Origin: Martinezella lusitana
GTDB lineage: Bacteria; Pseudomonadota; Alphaproteobacteria; Rhizobiales; Rhizobiaceae
Length of the DNA stretch: 64,000 nucleotides
Direction: 5' to 3'
Assembly: GCF_010668395.1 (NCBI RefSeq)
Contig: NZ_WUEY01000001.1
Span: forward strand, 62,001-126,000
A program made the translations under genes and the position numbers. Each line of letters begins with the position of its first letter. The stretch's first letter is position 1. Under the pieces are notes generated by a model. The model was given only the letters and a program-made list of their open reading frames with translations. It searched no databases and was not told the origin of the DNA. Shown piece by piece: positions 18,499-27,949 of this stretch.

Positions 18499-20415
18499 TT
18501 GACACAAATGCCACAGACGCCCCTGCTGGACCGGGTCCAATATCCTTCCGACCTGCGAAAGCTGGAGGACCGGGAATTGCCGCAGCTGGCCCGCGAAGTC
18601 CGCGACGAGATGATCGATGCGGTGTCGCGCACCGGCGGACATCTCGGCGCCGGCCTCGGCGTCGTCGAACTGACCATCGCCATCCACAGCGTCTTCGATA
18701 CGCCGAACGATCGCCTGATCTTCGATGTCGGGCATCAGTGTTATCCGCACAAGATCCTGACGGGGCGCCGCGACCGCATTCGCACGCTGCGCCAGGAAGA
18801 CGGTCTTTCCGGCTTCACGCGCCGGGCCGAAAGCGAATACGATCCCTTCGGTGCCGCGCATTCGTCGACCTCCATTTCCGCCGGCCTCGGCATGGCGGTG
18901 GCCGCCGAGCTGGATCAGACCGACCGCCGGGTGATCGCCGTCATCGGCGACGGCGCGATGTCGGCGGGCATGGCCTATGAAGCCCTGAACAATGCCGGCG
19001 CGCTCGACGCGCGGCTGATCGTCATCCTCAACGACAACGACATGTCGATTGCCCCGCCGACCGGGGCGATGAGCGCCTATCTTGCCCGGCTCGCTTCCGG
19101 CCGCACCTACATAGGCTTCCGCGACTTCGGCAAGAAGCTGACCGCCTATCTCGGCAAGAAGGTCGACCGCGCCATCACGCGGGCTGTCGAGCACGCACGG
19201 GGCTATGTGACCGGCGGCACCATGTTCGAGGAGATGGGCTTCTACCATATCGGCCCGATCGACGGTCATTCCTTCGAGCACCTGCTGCCGGTGCTGCGCA
19301 ATGTCCGCGACAATGCGCAGGGGCCGGTGCTGATCCATGTCGTCACGCAAAAGGGCAAGGGCTATCCCCCCGCCGAAGCGGCCGCCGACAAATATCACGG
19401 CGTCAACAAGTTCGATGTCATCACCGGCGCACAGACCAAGGTGAAGCCGAATGCGCCGAGCTATACCAGCGTCTTTGCCGATGCCCTGGTGCAGGAGGCG
19501 ACGCTCGACGAGAAGATCGTCGGCATTACCGCCGCCATGCCAAACGGCACCGGCCTGGACAAGCTGCAGGAGTTCTTCCCCAAGCGCTGTTTCGACGTCG
19601 GCATTGCCGAGCAACATGCCGTGACCTTCGCAGCCGGGCTTGCCGCCGAAGGCTACAAGCCTTTCGCCGCGCTTTATTCCACCTTCCTGCAGCGTGCCTA
19701 CGACCAGGTGGTGCATGACGTGGCGATCCAGGGCCTGCCGGTCCGCTTCCCGATCGACCGCGCCGGCTTCGTCGGTGCCGATGGCCCGACCCATGCGGGC
19801 TCCTTCGACACGGCTTTCCTCGCGACGCTGCCGGGCTTCGTCGTCATGGCGGCCGCCGACGAGGCGGAACTCAAGCATATGGTGCGCACCGCCGCCGCCT
19901 ATGATCTCGGCCCGATCTCCTTCCGCTATCCGCGCGGAGAAGGCGTCGGCATCGAAATGCCGGAGCGCGGCCAGATCCTCGAGATCGGCAAGGGCCGCGT
20001 GATGAAGCAGGGTACGAAAGTCGCGTTGCTGTCCTTCGGCACGCGGCTGGCCGACAGCCTTGCCGCAGCCGAGGATCTCGATGCCGCCGGCCTGTCGACG
20101 ACCGTCGCGGATGCGCGCTTCGCCAAACCGCTCGATCACGACCTTATCCGCCAGCTGGCCGCCCACCACGAGATTCTGATTACCATAGAGGAAGGCTCGG
20201 TCGGCGGCTTCGGCAGCCAGGTCATGCAGTTCCTTGCCAATGAAGGCCTGCTCGACAGCGGCCTGAAGATCCGCTCGCTCGTGATGCCCGACATCTGGAT
20301 GGAACAGGCCAAGCCCGAGGCGATGAACGCCAAGGCCGGCCTCGACCGTGCCGGCATCGTGCAGACGGTGTTCCGCGCGCTCGGCCATGGCCGCATCGTC
20401 GAAGCTGCCGGCTGA
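18499..20415 (+). CDS. dxs: 1-deoxy-D-xylulose-5-phosphate synthase
   Basis: Dxs condenses pyruvate and glyceraldehyde 3-phosphate, opening the MEP isoprenoid pathway; its product also feeds thiamine and vitamin B6. It is 638 residues, the normal length. The thiamine-diphosphate motif [18 protein letters not shown] lies near residue 152. Other conserved parts are the transketolase-type H at [14 protein letters not shown], the [16 protein letters not shown] loop, and the C-terminal [22 protein letters not shown] start at 18499 is supported by AAGAAAGAGG 8 bases upstream; an internal ATG is at 18508. The 125-base gap after pirin may hold its own promoter. Confidence 0.97.
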   Translation: MTQMPQTPLLDRVQYPSDLRKLEDRELPQLAREVRDEMIDAVSRTGGHLGAGLGVVELTIAIHSVFDTPNDRLIFDVGHQCYPHKILTGRRDRIRTLRQEDGLSGFTRRAESEYDPFGAAHSSTSISAGLGMAVAAELDQTDRRVIAVIGDGAMSAGMAYEALNNAGALDARLIVILNDNDMSIAPPTGAMSAYLARLASGRTYIGFRDFGKKLTAYLGKKVDRAITRAVEHARGYVTGGTMFEEMGFYHIGPIDGHSFEHLLPVLRNVRDNAQGPVLIHVVTQKGKGYPPAEAAADKYHGVNKFDVITGAQTKVKPNAPSYTSVFADALVQEATLDEKIVGITAAMPNGTGLDKLQEFFPKRCFDVGIAEQHAVTFAAGLAAEGYKPFAALYSTFLQRAYDQVVHDVAIQGLPVRFPIDRAGFVGADGPTHAGSFDTAFLATLPGFVVMAAADEAELKHMVRTAAAYDLGPISFRYPRGEGVGIEMPERGQILEIGKGRVMKQGTKVALLSFGTRLADSLAAAEDLDAAGLSTTVADARFAKPLDHDLIRQLAAHHEILITIEEGSVGGFGSQVMQFLANEGLLDSGLKIRSLVMPDIWMEQAKPEAMNAKAGLDRAGIVQTVFRALGHGRIVEAAG

Positions 20416-20423
20416 TATGAAAG

Positions 20424-20449
20424 ATCAGGCGGCCCTGCGGCTGCCTGAT
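20424..20449. terminator. Hairpin between dxs and GGDEF gene
   Basis: ATCAGGC-GCC and GGC-GCCTGAT form a stem with one mismatch and a four-base loop. It lies between the two convergent stops, 8 bases past dxs and 5 bases before the GGDEF gene stop. No T-run. Confidence 0.5.
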
Positions 20450-20453
20450 GCCA

Positions 20454-21491
20454 TCAAGCATCGAGCGCATTGAAGACCGCGGCACGATCGCGGCCGGCGG
20501 CTTTCGCCTGGTAAAGCGCCGCATCGACGTTCTGCAGCAGCAGCTTGCGCGTGGCGCCGTCCTTCGGAGCGAGTGCAACGCCAATGCTCAATTTTGCAGA
20601 CATGGATACGCCATCGACTGCAAACGGCGCCCTGAATGCGATCAGCAATCGTTCGGACAATGATACAAGCGCGCTCCTGTCCGGGGGCGCCGACACGAAT
20701 ACCGCGAACTCGTCACCTCCCATGCGAACGACGATATCGTCGGCATGGACGACCGAGCGAATGCGGGCCGCCGCCTCGCACAGGACTTCGTCGCCGACGT
20801 TGTGGCCGAAGCGATCGTTGATCGACTTGAAGCCGTCCATGTCGAGATAGAGAACGCCGAAATGGCGGCCAGCGGCAACGGCCGCGCTCAGCGCGCCATC
20901 GACGACGCCCTCCAGCGCCGACCTGTTGAAGAAACGGGTCAGCGGATCGGTCATGGCAGCCGTGCGCAAGCCATTTTCGGCTATCCCCATCAGCAGGTTC
21001 GATTTCTGCAGACGCAGCAGCGCGCTTGCGATCTGCGCGAAGTGCCTCAGGCTTTGCTCTTCACCCGGCGAGAACCGTCTCGGCTTCTGATCGAGAATGC
21101 AGAAGGCTCCGACAGGGAGGCCGTTTTCCAGCCGCACCGGCGCTCCGGCATAAAAGCGGAAACGCGGATCCTCGATGACGAAGGAAAAGCTCCGCAATTC
21201 CGGATCCTCGGCAAGATCGGGAATGACCAGCAGCTCGTCGTCGAAAACCACACGCGTGCAGATCGACATATCGCGAGAGCATTCGGCGATCTTCAGCCCC
21301 GCCTGCCCTGCAATGCGCTGCCAATCCTCATCGATGATGTTGATCGCCGCATAGGGCATTTCAAATACGCCTCTCGCCAGTTCCGCGAGGGTCGCGAGCT
21401 CCGGCGTCGGACTGCTGTGAATCGCATTCAGGGAGCGTACAGCCAGAAGTCTTTGTGTTTCATTGGCCGGAACTCGGACGAGCTGTCCCAT
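20454..21491 (-). CDS. Sensor diguanylate cyclase, GAF-GGDEF
   Basis: A 345-residue cytoplasmic signalling protein. Residues about 25-160 form a GAF domain (INIIDEDWQRI...GAFCILDQKPRRF). The GGDEF domain spans about 180-340 with an intact active site, MGGDEF (258-263), and the LDMDGFK metal-binding strand, so cyclic-di-GMP synthesis is expected. The product-inhibition I-site RxxD, five residues before GGDEF, is changed to HADD (249-252). Feedback inhibition at that site should therefore be absent. The GAF ligand is unknown. The ATG follows GAGGGAG at good spacing. Confidence 0.92.
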   Translation of the reverse strand: MGQLVRVPANETQRLLAVRSLNAIHSSPTPELATLAELARGVFEMPYAAINIIDEDWQRIAGQAGLKIAECSRDMSICTRVVFDDELLVIPDLAEDPELRSFSFVIEDPRFRFYAGAPVRLENGLPVGAFCILDQKPRRFSPGEEQSLRHFAQIASALLRLQKSNLLMGIAENGLRTAAMTDPLTRFFNRSALEGVVDGALSAAVAAGRHFGVLYLDMDGFKSINDRFGHNVGDEVLCEAAARIRSVVHADDIVVRMGGDEFAVFVSAPPDRSALVSLSERLLIAFRAPFAVDGVSMSAKLSIGVALAPKDGATRKLLLQNVDAALYQAKAAGRDRAAVFNALDA

Positions 21492-21607
21492 TCGAATCTC
21501 CCTCGGCGATCATCCTGCGATTTATAAAAATGGCGGCTTGCCGCTGAGGGCAACCCTGCTGTCGATCAAATATTGAATAAATCTTGACCAAAGGATGATC
21601 CAGCCGC

Positions 21608-21649
21608 CTGGGAAACGGGCGCTCATCGCCCAAACCGCCCGTTTCCCAG
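21608..21649. repeat. 14-bp inverted repeat in a 347-base gap
   Basis: CTGGGAAACGGGCG and its reverse complement CGCCCGTTTCCCAG enclose a 14-base loop. This is one of the strongest stems in the window and lies between a divergent GGDEF start (21491) and the chemoreceptor stop (21839). No T-run follows. The rest of the 21492-21838 gap holds the GGDEF promoter region and the chemoreceptor terminator; no gene is visible. Confidence 0.5.
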
Positions 21650-21740
21650 GGCAAGAGCGCTGCCGGCAAGGACGTGGCTGCCCCGAAACAGGACGGGTGC
21701 CGGGCTGGCATACCTTTGCAACAGCCTGTGAAAAACGCAA

Positions 21741-21767
21741 TCGGCCCGCCGCAAAGCGACGGGCCGA
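21741..21767 (-). terminator. Terminator of the chemoreceptor gene
   Basis: On the minus strand TCGGCCCG/CGGGCCGA forms an 8-bp stem with an 11-base loop. It is followed by ATTGCGTTTTT. It sits about 72 bases downstream of the chemoreceptor stop at 21839. Confidence 0.65.
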
Positions 21768-21838
21768 CGAAGTTCATGAAAGGTGATTCGCAGTGAGCGA
21801 CCTTGCGGGATATCGCCGCGGGGCGCCTCTCGGGACGA

Positions 21839-23785
21839 TCAGAACTCTTCCCAATCATCCTGGGCGGCAACGGCGGCCGCCGCCGTCGCCTTGCCGGCGA
21901 AAGCCTTGGCGACCGTGCGCCCCAGAGCGCGAGCCGGCGATGCTGCAGGCTTCGAACGCGCGGTTGCCGCGACCGGACGAGCGGGTGCCGCCTGAGCGGT
22001 GTTGCCGAGGCGGAATTGCTGAAGCAGCTCGTTAAGCCCCGCAGCTTCGCGGGCAAGCGCATGGCTTGCCGCCGTCTGTTCCTCGACCATGGCGGCATTC
22101 TTCTGCGTGCCCTGATCCATGTTGTTGACGGCGGTATTGATCTCCTGCAGGCCGGTCGACTGTTCGCGGGTCGCGGTGACGATCGCGCCGACGTGGCGGT
22201 TGATCTCCTGCACTTCGGAAACGATCAATTCCAAGGCCTTGCCGGTTTCGCCGACCAGCGAAACGCCGGTGTGGACCTGATCGCTCGAAGTGGTGATGAG
22301 CGACTTGATCTCCTTGGCCGCATTGGCGGATCGTTGTGCCAACTCGCGCACTTCCTGGGCAACGACGGCAAAGCCCTTGCCGGCGTCGCCAGCGCGGGCG
22401 GCCTCGACACCGGCGTTCAACGCCAGAAGATTGGTCTGGAAGGCAATGTCGTCGATGACGCTGATGATGTTGCTGATCTCGCCCGAGGATTTTTCGATCT
22501 GCTGCATGGCGGAGACGGCTTTGCGCACCACTTCGCCCGATCGCTCCGCGCCGAGGCGGGCGCGCTCGACGAGATGACCGACATCCTCGGCACGCTTAGC
22601 CGAATCGCGAACCGTGGTCGTCACCTGCTCCAGTGCCGCGGCAGTCTCTTCGACGGCGGCTGCCTGCTGCTCGGTGCGATGCGCCAGATCGTCGGCGGCC
22701 GAACGGATTTCGTCGGCACCGGCGTTGATGGCGCGCGCATTGGAGCCAACGGACTGCAAGGCCGCTTCCAGCTTTTCGACAGCATGGTTGAAGTCGGTGC
22801 GAACCCCGTCGAACTGCGGAGCAAAGGCGTTGTGCAGGCGGGTGGCGACATTGCCTGACGACAGAGCCGAGAGGCCGCCTGCAAGCGTTTCCATGGCAAA
22901 GCGGATTTCGTCCTCCTCGCGCGCCTTCCGTTCGTCGTTCATCCGGCGCTGGCGTTCGGCATCGTCGCGCATACGGTCGGTCTCGCCGGCGAGGCGGAGC
23001 TTCTCGATGCCCGCCTGCTTGAAGACCAGCACGGCATCGGCCATGCGGCCGACTTCATCACCGCGACCGACAGCCGGGACCTCGACGTCATGCTCGCCAT
23101 TCGCCAGACGGCCCATGGCCACGGTCATGCCGACGATCGGGCGCACGATGAGGCGCGACAGCAGCCAGGCGAGCACGGCGGCGGCGAACGAGGCAAAGAC
23201 GCCGCCCACGATGAGGGTCAGGCGAAGATCGCCATTGGCGTCATCCTGAAGCGCAGCCAGATCGCCGGCCTTGGCGCGGGCGGCCTGCTTGATCTTGGCT
23301 GCAGCTTCGCGGAAGCCGTCGAGCTGACCCTTGGTTTCGTTCTGGCCGATCTTGACGATCTGGTCGAGCGGCATTTCGGTTTCCTTGCGGGCCTTGACCT
23401 GCGGCTCTGCAAGCTGGTGGAAATAAAGATCGGCGGCCTTCTGCATGTTGTCGATGGCTTGCAGCAGATCCGGAGAATCGGCGGCAGCCTGCTTGGCCGC
23501 GGCGATGCTCTTCAGCATCCGTTCGCGATTGTTGAAGATATCGCCATAGGTGCTGTCGCTGCGCAGAAGCAGGAAGCCGCGCAGATTGACGGCCTGCTCC
23601 AGCATCGCCTGCAGCGAGTCGTCGATCAGGCTGACGAGCTGCTGCGACCTGGTCTGCTCCGCAGCAGCACCGGCGGAGACTTCTTCCTTGGAATAGACGA
23701 ATGCGGAAACACAGGCGAAAATGGCGATCAGCGCCGTAAACGTGATGGCAAGCTTGCCATTCAACGAGAGTTTTTTCGCAAACAT
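21839..23785 (-). CDS. Methyl-accepting chemotaxis protein with C-terminal DWEEF tail
   Basis: A 648-residue transmembrane chemoreceptor. The first membrane helix covers about residues 10-32. A helical periplasmic ligand region follows (to about 210), with the second membrane helix ending near residue 240. HAMP segments ([17 protein letters not shown]) precede the long signalling coiled coil. The signalling tip [20 protein letters not shown] is conserved for CheA/CheW contact. The last five residues, DWEEF, resemble the NWETF-type tether that recruits CheR/CheB, a trait of only some receptors. The ATG at 23785 follows CAGGAGG; the open frame extends 51 codons further upstream but has no support. 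The ligand is unknown. Confidence 0.93.
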   Translation of the reverse strand: MFAKKLSLNGKLAITFTALIAIFACVSAFVYSKEEVSAGAAAEQTRSQQLVSLIDDSLQAMLEQAVNLRGFLLLRSDSTYGDIFNNRERMLKSIAAAKQAAADSPDLLQAIDNMQKAADLYFHQLAEPQVKARKETEMPLDQIVKIGQNETKGQLDGFREAAAKIKQAARAKAGDLAALQDDANGDLRLTLIVGGVFASFAAAVLAWLLSRLIVRPIVGMTVAMGRLANGEHDVEVPAVGRGDEVGRMADAVLVFKQAGIEKLRLAGETDRMRDDAERQRRMNDERKAREEDEIRFAMETLAGGLSALSSGNVATRLHNAFAPQFDGVRTDFNHAVEKLEAALQSVGSNARAINAGADEIRSAADDLAHRTEQQAAAVEETAAALEQVTTTVRDSAKRAEDVGHLVERARLGAERSGEVVRKAVSAMQQIEKSSGEISNIISVIDDIAFQTNLLALNAGVEAARAGDAGKGFAVVAQEVRELAQRSANAAKEIKSLITTSSDQVHTGVSLVGETGKALELIVSEVQEINRHVGAIVTATREQSTGLQEINTAVNNMDQGTQKNAAMVEEQTAASHALAREAAGLNELLQQFRLGNTAQAAPARPVAATARSKPAASPARALGRTVAKAFAGKATAAAAVAAQDDWEEF

Positions 23786-24011
23786 GAGCGAGCGCCTCCT
23801 GAGCGCCGGTCCTGGCGAGCATGATCGGCCCGCGCTTGGGAGGGACCGCGGCCGACGCTCGAAATATTCAGGGAGGGCATGATTGGGACGCGGAAACGCG
23901 AAGCCTTCATGGCAGGCGACGATCTCGAAACAGACCATCGCAATCCCGGGTACAAGTAGAGGCTGTGGCTTTAAAATTATTTAATTTTACGCGATCGGAT
24001 TTAAACGCGTC

Positions 24012-25019
24012 CTAGTTCACCGGCGCTGCGGAGAGAATCAGGATGTCCAGGTCGTGTTCGGGATAGAAATCCTGCGCCGTCATCTGGAAGGTGGTCGAAC
24101 CCGTCTTCTTCACATCGCTACCGCAGAAGCTGATGTAATTCTCAGGGCTGCCCTTATCGACCGTCAGCTCGAAATGCTTGATCGGGCCGGACCAGTTGGC
24201 GCCTGTCGTCAGCACATAGGAGATCCAGCTCTCGGTGTAGCTGCGGCCGCCCTTGTCGGCCACGGCCGCAAGCTTGGTCGCCGTCTTCAGGAAGGCTTCA
24301 TCGAGGCAATACTTGCTGCGATAGGCCTGCAGCTGCTGCTTCTGATAGTCTTCCTCGCCGGCGAAGGTGATGGCCACGGTGCCGCCGACGCTCGGCTTGT
24401 AGCGATGCTCGACGGCAATCTTCGCCTTGGCGGGGAACTTGGTGCGCCACCAATAAGTAGTGTGCAGCGTCCACATCGGCGTGGGGTGATGCTTCATGCC
24501 CTGACCATCATTGTCATATTCGTCGTCGGCGATCAGGCCGCGAGCCGTCCAGTCCTCGAGCACATCGAGGGGCAGCGTGGCGACGGCATCCATCGCCGCC
24601 TTGCTCAGCGGCAGCAAGGGAATGCCGTGCGCCTTCAGCTCGTCCGTCATATCGACGCCCGCCACCGACACGCGCTGCTGAAGGGTCGGGGTGATGGCCT
24701 TGCCGTCCTGCGTCACGGTGAAACCGAGGAAATTGTCGGAATCGACGTTTCCGGCATCGACCGTGCTGTCTATATCGCCCTTGATATCGGGCATCGGGAA
24801 GGCGACGACGCTTTCGACATCCCTGTCGGCGGTGTTTTCGAAGACGTAGTCGACGCGCACTTCGGCCTGCGAAACGAAGAGCTTTTCCTCGGCCATGCTG
24901 ATATCGCCAGTGCGGACATAGGCGAGGCCGCCGGTTCTCAGCTCGGCCATGGTGTCGTTCGCAAGGGCCGGTGCAGCGAACATCGCCATTAACGCCGCAA
25001 AGCCGCCGATCTTCCGCAT
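24012..25019 (-). CDS. DUF4424 exported protein
   Basis: This 335-residue secreted protein carries a signal peptide (MRKIGGFAALMAMFAAPALA, residues 1-20). The rest fits the DUF4424 family, with ELRTGGLAYVRTGDISMAEEKL and VRVDYVFENTADRDVESVVAFPMPD early and FYPEHDLDILILSA at the end. A cysteine in RSKYCLDEAFL and one in ISFCGSD could form a disulfide. No catalytic motif is apparent. It is thought to be periplasmic or surface-exposed; function is unknown. It is transcribed alone, with 226 bases before the chemoreceptor. Confidence 0.82.
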   Translation of the reverse strand: MRKIGGFAALMAMFAAPALANDTMAELRTGGLAYVRTGDISMAEEKLFVSQAEVRVDYVFENTADRDVESVVAFPMPDIKGDIDSTVDAGNVDSDNFLGFTVTQDGKAITPTLQQRVSVAGVDMTDELKAHGIPLLPLSKAAMDAVATLPLDVLEDWTARGLIADDEYDNDGQGMKHHPTPMWTLHTTYWWRTKFPAKAKIAVEHRYKPSVGGTVAITFAGEEDYQKQQLQAYRSKYCLDEAFLKTATKLAAVADKGGRSYTESWISYVLTTGANWSGPIKHFELTVDKGSPENYISFCGSDVKKTGSTTFQMTAQDFYPEHDLDILILSAAPVN

Positions 25020-25131
25020 GATACCCCTCGCACGTTGATTTCAGCGATTATGGCCGGCCGCAATCCGCCGTCAACGCCGATATCAGCATAAAAGGCTTGC
25101 AACATATTCCATTGCCCTGCATGGACAGCCC

Positions 25132-25872
25132 ATGTCCGAACCGCAACGCCTCGACCAACTTCTCGTCACCCTCTCGCTCTTCGCCAGCCGATCTCGTGCG
25201 CGCGATGCGATCCAGCGCGGCACCGTGACGGTGGACGGCAAGATCGTGACCAAGGCGGGCGCGGTGTTTACCGAAGATGCAAAGATCAGCATCGACGATC
25301 CGGCGCAGGATTACGTCTCGCGCGCGGCGTTGAAGCTGGTGGCGGCGCTCGACCATTTCGGTCTCGATCCGCAAGGACAGCACTGTCTCGATGTCGGCGC
25401 ATCGACGGGCGGCTTTACCGAGGTGCTGCTGCAGCGTGGCGCCGCCCATGTCACGGCGATCGACGTCGGTCACGGTCAGATGCATCCGCGCATATCGGCC
25501 GATCCGCGCGTGAGCAATATCGAGGGTCTGAACGCGCGCAACCTGACCGCGGCGGATATCGGCGGGCCTTTCTCCTTCGTCGTTTCCGATGTCTCCTTCA
25601 TTTCGCTGAAGCTGGCTCTGGCGCCGGCCCTTGCGCTGGCCGAACCCGGCGCGCGGGCCGCCTTGCTGGTGAAGCCGCAATTCGAGGCCGGTCGCGATGC
25701 GATCGGCAAGGCCGGCCTTTTGAAGGACCCCTCTTCCGCTCCGGCGGTTGCGGCCGAACTGGAGCGCTGGTTCAGCGAAGACATGGGCTGGCAAAGCCTC
25801 GGCCTCATCGCCTCGCCGATAACGGGCGGCGACGGCAACCAGGAATTTCTTCTCGCAGGGATCAAGCCATGA
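25132..25872 (+). CDS. tlyA: TlyA family rRNA methyltransferase
   Basis: TlyA proteins 2'-O-methylate cytidines in 16S and/or 23S rRNA, although older annotations call them hemolysin A. The 246-residue protein has an N-terminal S4 RNA-binding domain (about residues 5-65, RLDQLLVTLSLFASRSRARDAI) and a Rossmann methyltransferase domain. The SAM-binding motif is CLDVGASTGGFTEVLL near residue 84. The ATG is at 25132. The stop overlaps the next methyltransferase start by four bases (ATGA), so the two are translationally coupled. The hemolysin role is not supported by sequence. Confidence 0.92.
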   Translation: MSEPQRLDQLLVTLSLFASRSRARDAIQRGTVTVDGKIVTKAGAVFTEDAKISIDDPAQDYVSRAALKLVAALDHFGLDPQGQHCLDVGASTGGFTEVLLQRGAAHVTAIDVGHGQMHPRISADPRVSNIEGLNARNLTAADIGGPFSFVVSDVSFISLKLALAPALALAEPGARAALLVKPQFEAGRDAIGKAGLLKDPSSAPAVAAELERWFSEDMGWQSLGLIASPITGGDGNQEFLLAGIKP

Positions 25873-27119
25873 GCACTGAAACCGTGACTATCCAGAAGCT
25901 CGGCGCCCAGGGCGACGGCATCGCGCAGGGCGCGGACGGGCCGATCTACGTGCCCTTCACGCTGCCGGGCGAAAGCGTCGCCATCGCGCGGGTGAAAAGC
26001 CAGGGCACGCTGATGTCGATCGCATCGGCCTCGCCGGATCGGCAGGAGCCGCACTGTCGGCACTTCGGCCCGCACGGCGTCAACGGCACCTGCGGCGGCT
26101 GCACGCTGCAGCACTATGCCGATGCGCCCTATCGCGCCTTCAAGCGCCAGCTCGTCGTCGATGCACTACGCTCCAAGGGTTTGACGCCCGAGGTGGACGA
26201 TATCGTTGCCGCCCATCCGGGCGAGCGCCGCAAGGTCGTCTTCGCCGCGCGGAAAACCGAAAAAGAGATGCTTATCGGCTTCAACCAGGCCGAAAGCCAC
26301 CACATCGTCGCCATCGAGGAATGTCCCATCGCCTCGGCCGGCATCATGGCCCGTTTGCCGGCGATCAAGACGATCGCGGCGGCGCTCGCCGTCAATGCGG
26401 AAGCGTTTCGCATTTCGGTGCTGGAGACGCAAACCGGCCTCGATCTCGCCGTCGACGGCATCAAGTCGCTCTCCGACAAGCAGCGCCGCAGCACGATCGA
26501 AACCGTGCTGTCGCTTCGCGGCATCGCCCGCCTGTCGCTGAACGGCGAAATTCTCGTGGAGCCGACAAAACCGATGATCGACTTCGGGGGCGTGCCGGTC
26601 TTGCCGCCGCCCGGCGCCTTCACACAGGCGACCCGGCAGGCCGAGGACGCCATGGTCGAACTGGTGACGGCCCATGTCGGCAAGGCGAAGCGCATTGCCG
26701 ATCTTTTTGCCGGCAGCGGCACCTTTTCGCTTCGCCTGGCGCGGATCGGGCGGGTGCATGCGGTGGAAGGGGAAGACAAGCCGCTGGCCGCGCTCGATCA
26801 GGCAGCCCGGAACACGCAAGGGCTGAAGCCCGTCACCGTCGAACGCCGCGATCTGTTCCGCCGGCCGCTGATGATGCAGGAGCTGAAGGTCTATGACGCC
26901 GTCGTCTTCGACCCCCCGCGTGCCGGCGCCGAGTTCCAGAGCAAGGAGCTGGCCCGCTCCCAGGTCAAGAAGATCGTCGCCGTTTCCTGCAATCCGCTGA
27001 CGCTCGCCCGCGATCTCGCATTGCTGGTCGAAGGCGGCTACCGCATTACGCGGGTAACGCCGATCGACCAGTTCCTGTGGACCTCGCATGTCGAGGTGGT
27101 CGCGGCACTGGAAAAATAA
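25869..27119 (+). CDS. 23S rRNA / tRNA uracil-5-methyltransferase (TrmA/RlmD family)
   Basis: This 416-residue enzyme is a class I SAM-dependent uridine C5-methyltransferase of the RumA/TrmA type. An iron-sulfur-cluster cysteine set is visible in the RlmD-like arrangement (CRHF...GTCGGCTLQHY then ECPIAS). A TRAM-like N-terminus (GAQGDGIAQG...LPGE) precedes it. The SAM motif is IADLFAGSGTFSLRLA, and the nucleophile is the VSCNPLTLARDL cysteine near the C-terminus. Whether it modifies 23S U1939/U747 or tRNA U54 cannot be decided. It overlaps tlyA by four bases. Confidence 0.9.
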   Translation: MSTETVTIQKLGAQGDGIAQGADGPIYVPFTLPGESVAIARVKSQGTLMSIASASPDRQEPHCRHFGPHGVNGTCGGCTLQHYADAPYRAFKRQLVVDALRSKGLTPEVDDIVAAHPGERRKVVFAARKTEKEMLIGFNQAESHHIVAIEECPIASAGIMARLPAIKTIAAALAVNAEAFRISVLETQTGLDLAVDGIKSLSDKQRRSTIETVLSLRGIARLSLNGEILVEPTKPMIDFGGVPVLPPPGAFTQATRQAEDAMVELVTAHVGKAKRIADLFAGSGTFSLRLARIGRVHAVEGEDKPLAALDQAARNTQGLKPVTVERRDLFRRPLMMQELKVYDAVVFDPPRAGAEFQSKELARSQVKKIVAVSCNPLTLARDLALLVEGGYRITRVTPIDQFLWTSHVEVVAALEK

Positions 27120-27125
27120 GGCCGA

Positions 27126-27176
27126 CCCTCGTGGTTCGAGGCTACGCCCTTCGGGCTTCGCACCTCACCACGAGGG
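27126..27176. repeat. Rhizobial intergenic palindrome (RIME-like), possible terminator
   Basis: Outer arms CCCTCGTGGT and ACCACGAGGG are perfect complements. An inner hairpin GCCC-TTC-GGGC lies at 27146-27156. It fills the 68-base gap between two convergent genes and probably acts as a bidirectional transcription end. Elements of this form recur in Rhizobium intergenic DNA. Confidence 0.7.
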
Positions 27177-27187
27177 CGGATTGGTGT

Positions 27188-27940
27188 TCATCGTTTCATG
27201 AAGGCTTCGAAGGCGGCGCGGGCTTCGGCGCTTTTCAACCGTGCCGCAAACTGCTCGGCCTCTTCCCTGATGCGGCCGAGCACGGCATCCGGCGCGCCGC
27301 GCATGAGGTTGCGCGCAATCGCAAGCGCTTCAGGGGGCTTTGCGGCGAGCTTGGCGGCCAGAGAGAGCGTTTCGGCTTCAACTGCGTCCGGTGTGGTCAC
27401 CTTCCAGATCAAACCGGCCTCCTTCGCCTGCGCCGCGGAAAAACCTTCACCAAGGGCAAGCAGGGCGAAGGCGCGCTGGTGGCCCATCACGCGCGGGGCG
27501 AGAAGGCTCGACCCTGCCTCGGGAACGAGGGCCAGATCGACGAAGGGTGTCTTGAACAGGCTGCGATCGGAAGCGACCGTCAGATCGCAATGCAGGTTAA
27601 GGGTGGTGCCGATGCCGATCGCCAGACCATCCACGCCTGAGACGACCGGCTTTCTTGCGCTCGCCAGCGCGACGAGGAAATCCACGACTTCGGTTCCCAT
27701 GCTGCCGCCCTGGGCGAAGGCGAGGAAATCGGCGAGATCGTTCCCAGCCGAAAAGCAGCCTTCGGTCCCTAGGAAGACATTGACGCGGATATCCGGCGCA
27801 TCGTCTGCAGCCTTCAGCGCCGCGGTCATCGATTGGTACATGCCGCGGGTGATGGCATTCTTCTTGTCCGGGCGATTGAACCGGATGATCTGAATGTGCG
27901 GTGCGCTTTCGGGACGTTCGACAAGGATGTGATCGGTCAT
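27188..27940 (-). CDS. Enoyl-CoA hydratase/isomerase family protein, isomerase-like active site
   Basis: A 250-residue crotonase-fold protein acting on acyl-CoA thioesters. The oxyanion-hole segments are present (FSAGNDLADF and DGLAIGIGTTLNLHCD). The two glutamates used by true enoyl-CoA hydratases are absent: one site reads IGTTL (T112/T113) and the other TPFV (F133). A glutamate is present in LVPEAGSS (E141), the position used by delta3,delta2-enoyl-CoA isomerases. It is therefore more likely an isomerase for unsaturated fatty acids than a hydratase. It is encoded 9 bases behind the acyl-CoA dehydrogenase on the same strand. Confidence 0.85.
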   Translation of the reverse strand: MTDHILVERPESAPHIQIIRFNRPDKKNAITRGMYQSMTAALKAADDAPDIRVNVFLGTEGCFSAGNDLADFLAFAQGGSMGTEVVDFLVALASARKPVVSGVDGLAIGIGTTLNLHCDLTVASDRSLFKTPFVDLALVPEAGSSLLAPRVMGHQRAFALLALGEGFSAAQAKEAGLIWKVTTPDAVEAETLSLAAKLAAKPPEALAIARNLMRGAPDAVLGRIREEAEQFAARLKSAEARAAFEAFMKR

Positions 27941-27949
27941 GGCTTTTCC

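Noticed and set aside
18379..20388. Minus-strand open frame of 669 residues opposite dxs
   Set aside because: It is the antisense shadow of dxs, whose motifs are complete.
23969..23987. CtrA-like TTAA pair near 23970
   Set aside because: Spacing is six, not seven, in an AT-rich stretch; likely chance.
25132..25872. Hemolysin A
   Set aside because: S4 and SAM domains fit an rRNA methyltransferase; no toxin feature is present.
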